A stretch of 64,000 nucleotides of DNA from Hippophae tibetana. Taxonomy: Eukaryota > Streptophyta > Magnoliopsida > Rosales > Elaeagnaceae. The stretch is from positions 36,010,001 to 36,074,000 of the forward strand of contig CM072801.1 in the NCBI GenBank assembly GCA_037013495.1. Reading direction: 5' to 3'. The notes under the pieces are model-generated. The model was not told the origin of the DNA and did no database searches. It saw only the letters and a list, made by a program, of their open reading frames with translations. The position numbers were made by a program, and so were the translations under genes. Shown here one piece after another: positions 24,125 through 39,100 of the stretch. The first letter of the stretch is position 1; every line of letters starts with the position of its first letter.

Positions 24125-26690
24125 GAGTTTATATGTTGTCCGCCAAAAGGTTCCGCATCATTTGCTATCAAAGCCTTGGTTGCTGAAAATATGTAATATA
24201 TCTTCATATATGTATTTTTTTGAATTTTACATTTAAAAAAACTTGGTCCATTGAATTTTCTATTCTATCATAAGTCAAAATCACAAAGAAAGATAGATAT
24301 TTGTATACCAAGTCTTGTGTTTTCTTTCAATTTTGTTGTCATTATTTTGTCTTTCGATTTAATTTCCTCGTTTTCTTTAAATTCTTTGTACCTTTTTCAT
24401 GTTTTATGTTTTTTGTGGTCAACCTATATTAGTTCTTGAAAAAACCTTAGAGCTACTACAGTTCGAGATTTCAATCAAAACTAGGTTACTAATATGGGTT
24501 GTAAATTTAAAATGTTGTAACTTTTAATTGGTTTATCGAAATAATTATTATAATCAATCAAATCGTTGCTCTTTCTATTCCAAAAACACTCTCAAAGAAA
24601 AGTTTATTTATCGGAATCCGTTAAGCAAAATTACTTCGTTTACACTACTTGCCAACCTCAAATAGTTAGGTGGCTTCTTATTGCGTTGTTTTCTGTTCTT
24701 GTTCTTTTGGGTTCCAATTTGATCATCTTAACCCTGTTCTAAGCAATTTAATCATTCTTAATCGTTTAGTTCCTATGTTGTCCGCCAAAAGGTTCCACAT
24801 CATTTGGTATGAAAGCCTTGGTTGCTGAAAATATGTAATTTAATTTCATATATGTATTGTTTTGAATTTTACATTTAAAAAAACTTTGTCCATTGAATTT
24901 TCTATTCTTTCATAAGTCAAAATCACAAAGAAAGATAGATATTTGTATACCATGTCTTGTGTTTTATTTCAATTTTCTTGTAATTATTTTCTCTTTCGAT
25001 TTAATTTCCTAGGTTTCTTTAAATACTTTGTACCTTCTTCATGATTTATGTTTTTTGTGGTCAACCTATCTTTTTTCTTGAGAAAACCTTAGAGCTACTC
25101 CAGTTCGAGATTTCAATCAAAACTAGGTTACCAATATGGGTTGCAACTTTAAAATGTTGTAACTTTTAATTGGTTTATCGAAATGACTATTATAATCAAT
25201 CAAATCATTGCTCTTTCTATTCCAAAAACACGCTCAAAGAAAAGTTTATTTATCGGAATCGGTTATCCAAAATTACTTCGTTTACACTACTTGCCAACCT
25301 CAAATAGTTAGGTGGCTTCTTATTGCGTTGTTTTCTGTTCTTGTTCTTTTGGGTTCCAATTTGATCATCTTAACCCTGTTCTAAGCAATTTAATCATTCT
25401 TAATCGTTGAGTTCCTATGTTGTCCGCCAAAAGGTTCCGCATCATTTGGTATGAAAGCCTTGGTTGCTGAAAATATGTAATATATCTTCATATATGTATT
25501 TTTTTGAATTTTACATTTAAAAAAACTTGGTCCATTGAATTTTCTATTCTATCATAAGTCAAAATCTTAAAGAAAGAGAGATATTTTATACCAAGTCTTG
25601 TGTTTTCTTTCAATTTTGTTGTCATTATTTTGTCTTTCGATTTAATTTCCTAGTTTTCTTTAAATTCTTTGTACCTTCTTGATGATATATGTTTTTTGTG
25701 GTCAACCTATCTTTGTTCTTCAAAAAACCCTTAGAGCTACTCCAGTTCGCGATTTCAATCAAAACAAGGTTACTAATATAGGTTGCAACTTTAAAATGTT
25801 GTAACTTTTAATTGGTTTATCGAAATGACTATTATAATCAATCAAATCGTTGCTCTTTCTATTCCAAAAACACGCTCAAAGAAAGGTTTATTTATCGGAA
25901 TCCGTTAAACAAAATTACTTCATTTACACTACTTGCCAACCTCAAATAGTTAGGTGGCTTCTTATTGCGTTGTTTTCTGTTCTTGTTCTTTTGGGTTCCA
26001 ATTTGATCATCTTAACCCTGTTCTAAGCAATTTAATCATTCTTAATCGTTGAGTTCCTATGTTGTCCGCCAAAAGGTTCCGCATCATTTGTTATCAAAGC
26101 CTTGGTTGCTGAAAATATGTAATTTAATTTCATAAATGTATTTTTTTGAATTTTACATTTAAAAAAACTTTGTCTATTGAATTTTCTATTCTTTCATAAG
26201 TCAAAATCACAAAGAAAGATAGATATTTGTATACCAAGTCTTGTGTTTTATTTCAATTTTGTTGTCATTATTTTGTCTTTAGATTTAATTTCCTAGTTTT
26301 CTTTAAATTCTTTGTACCTTCTTCATGATTTATGTTTTTTGTGGTAAACCTATCTTTTTTCTTGAAAAAACCTTAGAGCTACTCCAGTTCGAGATTTCAA
26401 TCAAAACTAGGTTACTAATATGGGTTGCAACTTTAAAATGTTGTAACTTTTAATTGGTTTATCGAAATGACTATTATAATCAATCAAATCTTGCTCTTTC
26501 TATTCCAAAAACACGCTCAAAGAAAAGTTTATTTATCGGAATCGGTTATCCAAAATTACATCGTTTACACTACATGCCAACCTCAAATAGTTAGGTGGCT
26601 TCTTATTGCGTTGTTTTCTGTTCTTGTATTTTGGGTTCCAATTTGATTATCTTAACCCTGTTCTAAGCATTTTAATCATTCTTAATCGTT
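24125..26690 (+). repeat. S-C-G-K higher-order repeat, first copy in block 6
   Basis: Monomers 24125, 24767, 25409 and 26051 span 2,566 bp. The set differs from the other copies at scattered single bases, for example aacctatattag near 24425 and tgtctattg near 26172. It shares ttaccaatatg in its C unit with the C units at 20919, 10012 and 7448. Confidence 0.9.
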
Positions 26691-29258
26691 GAGTTTATAT
26701 GTTGTCCGCCAAAAGGTTCCGCATCATTTGCTATCAAAGCCTTGGTTGCTGAAAATATGTAATATATCTTCATATATGTATTTTTTTGAATTTTACATTT
26801 AAAAAAACTTGGTCCATTGAATTTTCTATTCTATCATAAGTCAAAATCACAAAGAAAGATAGATATTTGTATACCAAGTCTTGTGTTTTCTTTCAATTTT
26901 GTTGTCATTATTTTGTCTTTCGATTTAATTTCCTCGTTTTCTTTAAATTCTTTGTACCTTTTTCATGTTTTATGTTTTTTGTGGTCAACCTATCTTAGTT
27001 CTTGAAAAAACCTTAGAGCTACTACAGTTCGAGATTTCAATCAAAACTAGGTTACTAATATGGGTTGTAAATTTAAAATGTTGTAACTTTTAATTGGTTT
27101 ATCGAAATAATTATTATAATCAATCAAATCGTTGCTCTTTCTATTCCAAAAACACTCTCAAAGAAAAGTTTATTTATCGGAATCCGTTAAGCAAAATTAC
27201 TTCGTTTACACTACTTGCCAACCTCAAATAGTTAGGTGGCTTCTTATTGCGTTGTTTTCTGTTCTTGTTCTTTTGGGTTCCAATTTGATCATCTTAACCC
27301 TGTTCTAAGCAATTTAATCATTCTTAATCGTTGAGTTTCTATGTTGTCCGCCAAAAGGTTCCACATCATTTGGTATGAAAGCCTTGGTTGCTGAAAATAT
27401 GTAATTTAATTTCATATATGTATTGTTTTGAATTTTACATTTAAAAAAACTTTGTCCATTGAATTTTCTATTCTTTCATAAGTCAAAATCACAAAGAAAG
27501 ATAGATATTTGTATACCATGTCTTGTGTTTTATTTCAATTTTCTTGTAATTATTTTCTCTTTCGATTTAATTTCCTAGGTTTCTTTAAATACTTTGTACC
27601 TTCTTCATGATTTATGTTTTTTGTGGTCAACCTATCTTTGTTCTTGAGAAAACCTTAGAGCTACTCCAGTTCGAGATTTCAATCAAAACTAGGTTACTAA
27701 TATGGGTTGCAACTTTAAAATGTTGTAACTTTTAATTGGTTTATCGAAATGACTATTATAATCAATCAAATCATTGCTCTTTCTATTCCAAAAACACGCT
27801 CAAAGAAAAGTTTATTTATCGGAATCGGTTATCCAAAATTACTTAGTTTACACTACTTGCCAACCTCAAATAGTTAGGTGGCTTCTTATTGCGTTGTTTT
27901 CTGTTCTTGTTCTTTTGGGTTCCAATTTGATCATCTTAACCCTGTTCTAAGCAATTTAATCATTCTTAATCGTTGAGTTCCTATGTTGTCCGCCAAAAGG
28001 TTCCGCATCATTTGGTATGAAAGCCTTGGTTGCTGAAAATATGTAATATATCTTCATATATGTATTTTTTTGAATTTTACATTTAAAAAAACTTGGTCCA
28101 TTGAATTTTCTATTCTATCATAAGTCAAAATCTTAAAGAAAGAGAGATATTTTATACCAAGTCTTGTGTTTTCTTTCAATTTTGTTGTCATTATTTTGTC
28201 TTTCGATTTAATTTCCTAGTTTTCTTTAAATTCTTTGTACCTTCTTGTTGATATATGTTTTTTGTGGTCAACCTATCTTTGTTCTTCAAAAAACCCTTAG
28301 AGCTACTCCAGTTCGCGATTTCAATCAAAACAAGGTTACTAATATAGGTTGCAACTTTAAAATGTTGTAACTTTTAATTGGTTTATCGAAATGACTATTA
28401 TAATCAATCAAATCGTTGCTCTTTCTATTCCAAAAACACGCTCAAAGAAAGGTTTATTTATCGGAATCCGTTAAACAAAATTACTTCATTTACACTACTT
28501 GCCAACCTCAAATAGTTAGGTGGCTTCTTATTGCGTTGTTTTCTGTTCTTGTTCTTTTGGGTTCCAATTTGATCATCTTAACCCTGTTCTAAGCAATTTA
28601 ATCATTCTTAATCGTTGAGTTCCTATGTTGTCCGCCAAAAGGTTCCGCATCATTTGTTATCAAAGCCTTGGTTGCTGAAAATATGTAATTTAATTTCATA
28701 AATGTATTTTTTTGAATTTTACATTTAAAAAAACTTTGTCCATAGAATTTTCTATTCTATCATAAGTCAAAATCTTAAAGAAAGATAGATATTTTATACC
28801 AAGTCTTGTGTTTTCTTTCAATTTTGTTGTCATTATTTTGTCTTTCGATTTAATTTCCTAGTTTTCTTTAAATTCTTTGTACCTTCTTGATGATATATGT
28901 TTTTTGTCGTCAACCTATCTTTGTTCTTCAAAAAACCCTTAGAGCTACTCCAGTTCGCGATTTCAATCAAAACTAGGTTACTAATATGGGTTGCAACTTT
29001 AAAATGTTGTAACTTTTAATTGGTTTATCGAAATAACTATTATAATCAATCAAATCATTGCTCTTTCTATTCCAAAAACACGCTCAAAGAAAAGTTTATT
29101 TATCGGAATCGGTTAACCAAAATTACTTCGTTTACACCACTTGCCAACCTCAAATAGTTAGGAGGCTTCTTATTGCGTTGTTTTCTGTTCTTGTTCTTTT
29201 GGGTTCCAATTTGATCATCTTAACCCTGTTCTAAGAATTTTAATCATTCTTAATCATT
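26691..29258 (+). repeat. S-C-G-K higher-order repeat, second copy in block 6, ending in a K/N hybrid
   Basis: Monomers 26691, 27333, 27975 and 28617 repeat 17069-19636 in order and length (2,568 bp), with the same K-to-N switch. Private changes are gagtttctatg, acttagtttacac, cttgttgatatatg and catagaatttt. The shared junction argues for a copied 9-monomer block rather than two independent exchanges. Confidence 0.88.
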
Positions 29259-32200
29259 GAGTTCCTATGTTGTCCGCCAAAAGGTTCCGCATCATTTGGT
29301 ATCAAAGGCTTGGTTGCTGAAAATATGTAATATATCTTCATATATGTATTTTTTTGAATTTTCCATTTAAAAAAACTTTGTCCATTGAATTTTCTCTTTT
29401 TGCATAAGTCAAAATCACAAAGAAAGATAGATATTTGTATACCAAGTCTTGTGTTTTCTTTCAATTTTGTTGTCATTATTTTGTCTTTCGATTTAATTTC
29501 CTCGTTTTCTTTAAATTCTTTGTACCTTTTTCATGTTTTGTGTTTTTTGTGGTCAACCTATCTTAGTTCTTGAAAAACCTTAGAGCTACTACAGTTTGAG
29601 ATTTGAAGCAAAACTAGGTTACTATTATGGGTTGCAACTTTAAACTGTTGTAACTTTTAATTGGTTTATCGAAATGACTATTATAATCAATCAAATCGTT
29701 GCTCTTTTGATTCCAAAAACACGCTCAAAGAAAAGTTTATTTATCGGAATCGGTTAACCAAAATTACATCGTTTACACTACATGCCAACCTCAAATAGTT
29801 AGGTGGCTTCTTATTGCGTTGTTTTCTGTTCTTGTTCTTTTGGGTTCCAATTTGATCATCTTAACCCTGTTCTAAGCAATTTAATCATTCTTAATCGTTG
29901 AGTTCCTATGTTGTCAGCCAAAAGGTTCCGCATCATTTGGTATGAAAGCCTTGGTTGCTGAAAATATGTAATTTAATTTCATATATGTATTTTTTTGAAT
30001 TTTACATTTAAAAACACTTTGTCCATTGAATTTTCTATTCTTTCATAAGTCAAAATCACAAAGAAATATAGATATTTGTATACCATGTCTTGTGTTTTAT
30101 TTCAATTTTCTTGTCATTATTTTCTCTTTCGATTTAATTTCCTAGGTTTCTTTAAATTCTTTGTACCTTCTTCATGATTTATGTTTTTTGTGGTCAACCT
30201 ATCTTTGTTCTTGAGAAAACCTTAGAGCTACTCCAGTTCGCGATTTCAATCAAAACTAGGTTACTAATATGAGTTGCAACTTTAAACTGTTTTAATTTTT
30301 AATTGGTTTATCGAAATGACTATTATAATCAATCAAATCGTTCCGCTTTCTATTCCAAAAACACGCTCAAAGAAAAGTTTATATATCGGAATCCGTTAAC
30401 CAAAATTACTTCGTTTACACTACTTGAAAACCTCAAATAGTCAGGTGGCTTCTTATTGCGTTGTTTTCTATTCTTGTTCTTTTGGGTTCCAATTTGATCA
30501 TCTTAACGATGTTCTAAGCAATTTAATCATTCTTAATCGTTGAGTTCCTATGTTGTCCGCCAAATGGTTCCGCATCATTTGGTATGAAAGCCTTGGTTGC
30601 TGAAAATATGTAATTTATCTTCATATATGTATTTTTTTTGAATTTTACATTTAAAAAAACTTGGTCCATTGAATTTTCTATTCTATCATAAGTCAAAATC
30701 TTAAAGAAAGATAGATATTTTATACCAAGTCTTGTGTTTTCTTTCAATTTTGTTGTCATTATTTTGTCTTTCGATTTAATTTCCTAGTTTTCTTTAAATT
30801 CTTTGTACCTTCTTCATGATTTTTTTTTTGTTGTCAACCTATCTTTGTTCTTGAAAAAACCTTAGAGCTACTCCAGTTCGCGATTTCAATCAAAACAAGG
30901 TTACTAATATGGGTTGTAAATTTAAAATGTTGTAACTTTTAATTGGTTTATCGAAATGACTATTATAATCAATCAAATCGTTGCTCTTTTGATTCCAAAA
31001 ACACGCTCAAAGAAAAGTTTATTTATCGGAATCGGTTAACCAAAATTACATCGTTTACACTACATGCCAACCTCAAATAGTTAGGTGGCTTCTTATTGCG
31101 TTGTTTTCTGTTCTTGTTCTTTTGGGTTCCAATTTGATCATCTTAACCCTGTTCTAAGCAATTTAATCATTCTTAATCGTTGAGTTCCTATTTTGTCAGC
31201 CAAAAGGTTCCGCATCATTTGGTATGAAAGCCTTGGTTGCTGAAAATATGTAATTTAATTTCATATATGTATTTTTTTGAATTTTACATTTAAAAACACT
31301 TTGTCCATTGAATTTTCTATTCTTTCATAACTCAAAATCACAAAGAAATATAGATATTTGTATACCATGTCTTGTGTTTTATTTCAATTTTCTTGTCATT
31401 ATTTTCTCTTTCGATATAATTTCCTAGGTTTCTTTAAATTCTTTGTACCTTCTTCATGATTTATGTTTTTTGTGGTCAACCTATCTTTGTTCTTGAGAAA
31501 ACCTTAGAGCTACTCCAGTTCGAGATTTCAATCAAAACTAGGTTACTAATATGGGTTGCAACTTTAAAATATTGTAACTTTTAATTGGTTTATCGAAATG
31601 ACTATTTAATCAATCAAATCATTGCTCTTTCTATTCCAAAAACACGCTCAAAGAAAAGTTTATTTATCGGAATCGGTTATCCAAAATTACTTCGTTTACA
31701 CTACTTGCCAACCTCAAATAGTTAGGTGGCTTCTTATTGCGTTGTTTTCTGTTCTTGTTCTTTTGGGTTCCAATTTGATCATCTTAACCCTGTTCTAAGC
31801 AATTTAATCATTCTTAATCGTTGAGTTCCTATGTTGTTGGCCAAAAGGTTCCACATCATTTGTTATCAAAGCCTTGGTTGCTGAAAATATGTAATTTAAT
31901 TTCATAAATGTATTTTTTTGAATTTTACATTTAAAAAAACTTTGTCCATTGAATTTTCTATTCTTTCATAAGTCAAAATCACAAAGAAAGATAGATATTT
32001 GTATACCAAGTCTTGTGTTTTATTTCAATTTTGTTGTCATTATTTTGTCTTTAGATTTAATTTCCTAGTTTTCTTTAAATTCTTTGTACCTTCTTCATGA
32101 TTTATGTTTTTTGTGGTAAACCTATCTTTTTTCTTGTAAAAACCTTAGAGCTACTCCAGTTCGAGATTTCAATCAAAACTAGGTTACTAATATGGGTTTC

Positions 32201-33106
32201 AACTTTAAAATGTTGTAACTTTTAATTGGTTAATCGAAATGACTATTATAATCAATCAAATCGTTGCTCTTTCGATTCCAAAAACACGGTCAAAGAAAAG
32301 TTTATTTATCGGAATCGGTTAACCAAAATTACTTCGTTTACACTACTTGCCAACCTCAAATAGTTAGGTGGCTTCTTATTGCGTTGTTTTCTGTTCTTGT
32401 TCTTTTGGGTTCCAATTTGATCATCTTAACCCTGTTCTAAGCATTTTAATCATTCTTAATCGTTGAGTTCCTATGTTGTCAGCCAAAAGGTTCCGCATCA
32501 TTTGGTAACAATGCCTTGGTTGCTGAAAATATGTAATATATCTTCATATATGTATTTTTTTGAATTTTACATTTTAAAAAACTTTGTCCATTGAATTTTC
32601 TATTCTATCATAAGTCAAAATCTTAAAGAAAGGTAGATATTTTATACCAAGTCTTTTGTTTTCTTTCAATTTTGTTGTCATTATTTTGTCTTTCGATTTA
32701 ATTTCCTAGTTTTCTTTAAATTCTTTGTACCTTCTTCATGATTTATGTTTTTTGTGGTAAACCTATCTTTGTTCTTCAAAAAACCCTTAGAGCTACTCCA
32801 GTTCGCGATTTCAATCAAAACTAGGTTACTAATATGGGTTGCAACTTTAAAATGTTGTAACTTTTAATTGGTTTATCGAAATAACTATTATAATCAATCA
32901 AATCATTGCTCTTTCTATTCCAAAAACACGCTCAAAGAAAAGTTTATTTATCGGAATCGGTTAACCAAAATTACTTCGTTTACACCACTTGCCAACCTCA
33001 AATAGTTAGGAGGCTTCTTATTGCGTTGTTTTCTGTTCTTGTTCTTTTGGGTTCCAATTTGATCATCTTAACCCTGTTCTAAGAATTTTAATCATTCTTA
33101 ATCATT
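29259..33106 (+). repeat. Satellite block 7: 6 monomers (P-R/Q-D-R-W/H-N), first R and W units
   Basis: Monomer starts are 29259 (P), 29900 (R left half, Q right half), 30542 (D), 31182 (R), 31823 (W left half, H right half) and 32465 (N), total 3,848 bp. R and W units first appear here and replace the S-C-G-K cycle. The unit at 31182 is the first with actatttaatc, a one-base deletion. The N unit carries ggtagatatttt and aagtcttttg, seen again only at 47214. The first three units resemble block 1. Confidence 0.92.
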
Positions 33107-36100
33107 GAGTTCCTATGTTGTCCGCCAAAAGGTTCCGCATCATTTGGTATCAAAGGCTTGGTTGCTGAAAATATGTAATATATCTTCATATATGTATTTT
33201 TTTGAATTTTCCATTTAAAAAAACTTTGTCCATTGAATTTTCTCTTTTTGCATAAGTCAAAATCACAAAGAAAGATAGATATTTGTATACCAAGTCTTGT
33301 GTTTTCTTTCAATTTTGTTGTCATTATTTTGTCTTTCGATTTAATTTCCTCGTTTTCTTTAAATTCTTTGTACCTTTTTCATGTTTTGTGTTTTTTGTGG
33401 TCAACCTATCTTAGTTCTTGAAAAACCTTAGAGCTACTAGAGTTTGAGATTTGAAGCAAAACTAGGTTACTATTATGGGTTGCAACTTTAAACTGTTGTA
33501 ACTTTTAATTGGTTTATCGAAATGACTATTATAATCAATCAAATCGTTGCTCTTTTGATTCCAAAAACACGCTCAAAGAAAAGTTTATTTATCGGAATCG
33601 GTTAACCAAAATTACATCGTTTACACTACATGCCAACCTCAAATAGTTAGGTGGCTTCTTATTGCGTTGTTTTCTGTTCTTGTTCTTTTGGGTTCCAATT
33701 TGATCATCTTAACCCTGTTCTAAGCAATTTAATCATTCTTAATCGTTGAGTTCCTATGTTGTCAGCCAAAAGGTTCCGCATCATTTGGTATGAAAGCCTT
33801 GGTTGCTGAAAATATGTAATTTAATTTCATATATGTATTTTTTTGAATTTTACATTTAAAAACACTTTGTCCATTGAATTTTCTATTCTTTCATAAGTCA
33901 AAATCACAAAGAAATATAGATATTTGTATACCATGTCTTGTGTTTTATTTCAATTTTCTTGTCATTATTTTCTCTTTCGATTTAATTTCCTAGGTTTCTT
34001 TAAATTCTTTGTACCTTCTTCATGATTTTTTTTTGTGGTCAACCTATCTTTGTTCTTGAAAAAACCTTAGAGCTACTCCAATTCGCGATTTCAATCAAAA
34101 CAAGGTTACTAATATGGGTTGTAAATTTAAAATGTTGTAACTTTTAATTGGTTTATCGAAATGACTATTATAATCAATCAAATCGTTGCTCTTTCTATTC
34201 CAAAAACCCGATCAAAGAAAAGTTTATTTATCGGAATCCGTTAAGCAAAATTACTTCGTTTACACTACTTGCCAACCTCAAATAGATAGGTGGCTTCATA
34301 TTGCGTTGTTTTCTGTTCTTGTTCTTTTGGGTTCCAATTTGATCATCTTAACCCTATTCTAAGCAATTTAATCATTCTTAATCGTTGAGTTCCTATGTTG
34401 TCCGCCAAAAGGTTCCGCATCATTTGGTATGAAAGCCTTGGTTGCTGAAAATATGTAATTTAATTTCATATATGTATTTTTTTGAATTTTACATTTAAAA
34501 AAACTTTGTCCATTGAATTTTCTATTCTTTCATAGGTCAAAATCACAAAGAAAGATAGATATTTGTATACCAAGTCTTGTGTTTTCTTTCATTATTGTTG
34601 TCATTATTTTGTCTTTCGATTTAATTTCCTAGTTTTCTTTAAATTCTTTGTACCTTCTTCATGATTTATGTTTTTTGTGGTCAACCTATCTTTTTCTTGA
34701 AAAAACCTTAGAGCTACTCCAGTTCGCGATTTCAAGCAAAACTAGGTTACTAATATTGGTTGCAACTTTAAACTGTTGTAACTTTTAATTGGTTTGTCAA
34801 AATGACTATTATAATCAATCAAATCGTTGCTCTTTCGATTCCAAAAACACGCTCAAATAAAAGTTTATTTTTTCGGAATCAGTTAACCAAAATTACTTCG
34901 TTTACACTACTTGCCAACCTCAAATAGTTAGGTGGCTTCTTATTGCGTTGTTTTCTGTTCTTGTTCTTTTGGGTTCCAATTTGATCATCTTAACCATGTT
35001 CTAAGCAATTTAATCATTCTTAATCGTTGAGTTCCTATGTTGTCCGCCAAAAGGTTCCGCATCATTTGGTATGAAAGCCTTGGTTGCTGAAAATATGTAA
35101 TATATCTTCATCTATGTATTTTTTTGAATTTTACATTTAAAAAAACTTGGTCCATTGAATTTTCTATTCTATCATAAGTCAAAATCTTAAAGAAAGATAG
35201 ATATTTTATACCAAGTCTTGTGTTTTCTTTCAATTTTGTTGTCATTATTTTGTCTTTCGATTTAATTTCCTAGTTTTCTTTAAATTCTTTGTACCTTCTT
35301 GATGATATATGTTTTTTGTCGTCAACCTATCTTTGTTCTTCAAAAAACCCTTAGAGCTACTCCAGTTCGCGATTTCAATCAAAACAAGGTTACTAATATG
35401 GGTTGTAAATTTAAAATGTTGTAACTTTTAATTGGTTTATCGAAATGACTATTATAATCAATCAAATCGTTGCTCTTTTGATTCCAAAAACACGCTCAAA
35501 GAAAAGTTTATTTATCGGAATCGGTTAACCAAAATTACATCGTTTACACTACATGCCAACCTCAAATAGTTAGGTGGCTTCTTATTGCGTTGTTTTCTGT
35601 TCTTGTTCTTTTGGGTTCCAATTTGATCATCTTAACCCTGTTCTAAGCAATTTAATCATTCTTAATCGTTGAGTTCCTATGTTGTCAGCCAAAAGGTTCC
35701 GCATCATTTGGTATGAAAGCCTTGGTTGCTGAAAATATGTAATTTAATTTCATATATGTATTTTTTTGAATTTTACATTTAAAAACACTTTGTCCATTGA
35801 ATTTTCTATTCTTTCATAACTCAAAATCACAAAGAAATATAGATATTTGTATACCATGTCTTGTGTTTTATTTCAATTTTCTTGTCATTATTTTCTCTTT
35901 CGATATAATTTCCTAGGTTTCTTTAAATTCTTTGTACCTTCTTCATGATTTATGTTTTTTGTGGTCAACCTATCTTTGTTCTTGAGAAAACCTTAGAGCT
36001 ACTCCAGTTCGAGATTTCAATCAAAACTAGGTTACTAATATGGGTTGCAACTTTAAAATATTGTAACTTTTAATTGGTTTATCGAAATGACTATTTAATC

Positions 36101-39100
36101 AATCAAATCATTGCTCTTTCTATTCCAAAAACACGCTCAAAGAAAAGTTTATTTATCGGAATCGGTTATCCAAAATTACTTCGTTTACACTACTTGCCAA
36201 CCTCAAATAGTTAGGTGGCTTCTTATTGCGTTGTTTTGTGTTCTTGTTCTTTTGGGTTCCAATTTGATCATCTTAACCCTGTTCTAAGCAATTTAATCAT
36301 TCTTAATCGTTGAGTTCCTATGTTGTTGGCCAAAAGGTTCCACATCATTTGTTATCAAAGCCTTGGTTGCTGAAAATATGTAATTTAATTTCATAAATGT
36401 ATTTTTTTGAATTTTACATTTAAAAAAACTTTGTCCATTGAATTTTCTATTCTTTCATAAGTCAAAATCACAAAGAAAGATAGATATTTGTATACCAAGT
36501 CTTGTGTTTTATTTCAATTTTGTTGTCATTATTTTGTCTTTAGATTTAATTTCCTAGTTTTCTTTAAATTCTTTGTACCTTCTTCATGATTTATGTTTTT
36601 TGTGGTAAACCTATCTTTTTTCTTGTAAAAACCTTAGAGCTACTCCAGTTCGAGATTTCAATCAAAACTAGGTTACTAATATGGGTTTCAACTTTAAAAT
36701 GTTGTAACTTTTAATTGGTTTATCGAAATGACTATTATAATCAATCAAATCGTTGCTCTTTTGATTCCAAAAACACGCTCAAAGAAAAGTTTATTTATCG
36801 GAATCGGTTAACCAAAATTACATCGTTTACACTACATGCCAACCTCAAATAGTTAGGTGGCTTCTTATTGCGTTGTTTTCTGTTCTTGTTCTTTTGGGTT
36901 CCAATTTGATCATCTTAACCCTGTTCTAAGCAATTTAATCATTCTTAATCGTTGAGTTCCTATGTTGTCAGCCAAAAGGTTCCGCATCATTTGGTATGAA
37001 AGCCTTGGTTGCTGAAAATATGTAATTTAATTTCATATATGTATTTTTTTGAATTTTACATTTAAAAACACTTTGTCCATTGAATTTTCTATTCTTTCAT
37101 AACTCAAAATCACAAAGAAATATAGATATTTGTATACCATGTCTTGTGTTTTATTTCAAATTTCTTGTCATTATTTTCTCTTTCGATATAATTTCCTAGG
37201 TTTCTTTAAATTCTTTGTACCTTCTTCATGATTTATGTTTTTTGTGGTCAACCTATCTTTGTTCTTGAGAAAACCTTAGAGCTACTCCAGTTCGAGATTT
37301 CAATCAAAACTAGGTTACTAATATGGGTTGCAACTTTAAAATATTGTAACTTTTAATTGGTTTATCGAAATGACTATTTAATCAATCAAATCATTGCTCT
37401 TTCTATTCCAAAAACACGCTCAAAGAAAAGTTTATTTATCGGAATCTGTTATCCAAAATTACTTTGTTTACACTACTTGCCAACCTCAAATAGTTAGGTG
37501 GCTTCTTATTGCGTTGTTTTCTGTTCTTGTTCTTTTGGGTTCCAATTTGATCATCTTAACCCTGTTCTAAGCAATTTAATCATTCTTAATCGTTGAGTTC
37601 CTATGTTGTTGGCCAAAAGGTTCCACATCATTTGTTATCAAAGCCTTGGTTGCTGAAAATATGTAATTTAATTTCATAAATGTATTTTTTTGAATTTTAC
37701 ATTTAAAAAAACTTTGTCCATTGAATTTTCTATTCTTTCATAAGTCAAAATCACAAAGAAAGATAGATATTTGTATACCAAGTCTTGTGTTTTATTTCAA
37801 TTTTGTTGTCATTATTTTGTCTTTAGATTTAATTTCCTAGTTTTCTTTAAATTCTTTGTACCTTCTTCATGATTTATGTTTTTTGTGGTCAACCTATCTT
37901 TGTTCTTGAGAAAACCTTAGAGCTACTCCAGTTCGAGATTTCAATCAAAACTAGGTTACTAATATGGGTTGCAACTTTAAAATATTGTAACTTTTAATTG
38001 GTTTATCGAAATGACTATTTAATCAATCAAATCATTGCTCTTTCTATTCCAAAAACACGCTCAAAGAAAAGTTTATTTATCGGAATCGGTTATCCAAAAT
38101 TACTTCGTTTACACTACTTGCCAACCTCAAATAGTTAGGTGGCTTCTTATTGCGTTGTTTTCTGTTCTTGTTCTTTTGGGTTCCAATTTGATCATCTTAA
38201 CCCTGTTCTAAGCAATTTAATCATTCTTAATCGTTCAGTTCCTATGTTGTTGGCCAAAAGGTTCCACATCATTTGTTATCAAAGCCTTGGTTGCTGAAAA
38301 TATGTAATTTAATTTCATAAATGTATTTTTTTGAATTTTACATTTAAAAAAACTTTGTCTATTGAATTTTCTATTCTTTCATAAGTCAAAATCACAAAGA
38401 AAGATAGATATTTGTATACCAAGTCTTGTGTTTTATTTCAATTTTGTTGTCATTATTTTGTCTTTAGATTTAATTTCCTAGTTTTCTTTAAATTCTTTGT
38501 ACCTTCTTCATGATTTATGTTTTTTGTGGTAAACCTATCTTTTTTCTTGTAAAAACCTTAGAGCTACTCCAGTTCGAGATTTCAATCAAAACTAGGTTAC
38601 TAATATGGGTTTCAACTTTAAAATGTTGTAACTTTTAATTGGTTTATCGAAATGACTATTATAATCAATCAAATCGTTGCTCTTTTGATTCCAAAAACAC
38701 GCTCAAAGAAAAGTTTATTTATCGGAATCGGTTAACCAAAATTACATCGTTTACACTACATGCCAACCTCAAATAGTTAGGTGGCTTCTTATTGCGTTGT
38801 TTTCTGTTCTTGTTCTTTTGGGTTCCAATTTGATCATCTTAACCCTGTTCTAAGCAATTTAATCATTCTTAATCGTTGAGTTCCTATGTTGTCAGCCAAA
38901 AGGTTCCGCATCATTTGGTATGAAAGCCTTGGTTGCTGAAAATATGTAATTTAATTTCATATATGTATTTTTTTGAATTTTACATTTAAAAACACTTTGT
39001 CCATTGAATTTTCTATTCTTTCATAACTCAAAATCACAAAGAAATATAGATATTTGTATACCATGTCTTGTGTTTTATTTCAATTTTCTTGTCATTATTT

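Larger units (their letters stand above)
23485..29258 (+). repeat. Satellite block 6: 9 monomers, P plus two S-C-G-K cycles
   Basis: Monomer starts are 23485 (P), 24125 (S), 24767 (C), 25409 (G), 26051 (K), 26691 (S), 27333 (C), 27975 (G) and 28617 (K left, N right). The total is 5,774 bp, equal in length and order to block 4, offset 9,622 bp (15 monomers). The hybrid at 28617 has the same switch as the one at 18995, so the two blocks share one ancestral junction. Private changes include aacctatattag near 24425, cttgttgatatatg near 28244 and catagaatttt near 28741. Confidence 0.93.
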
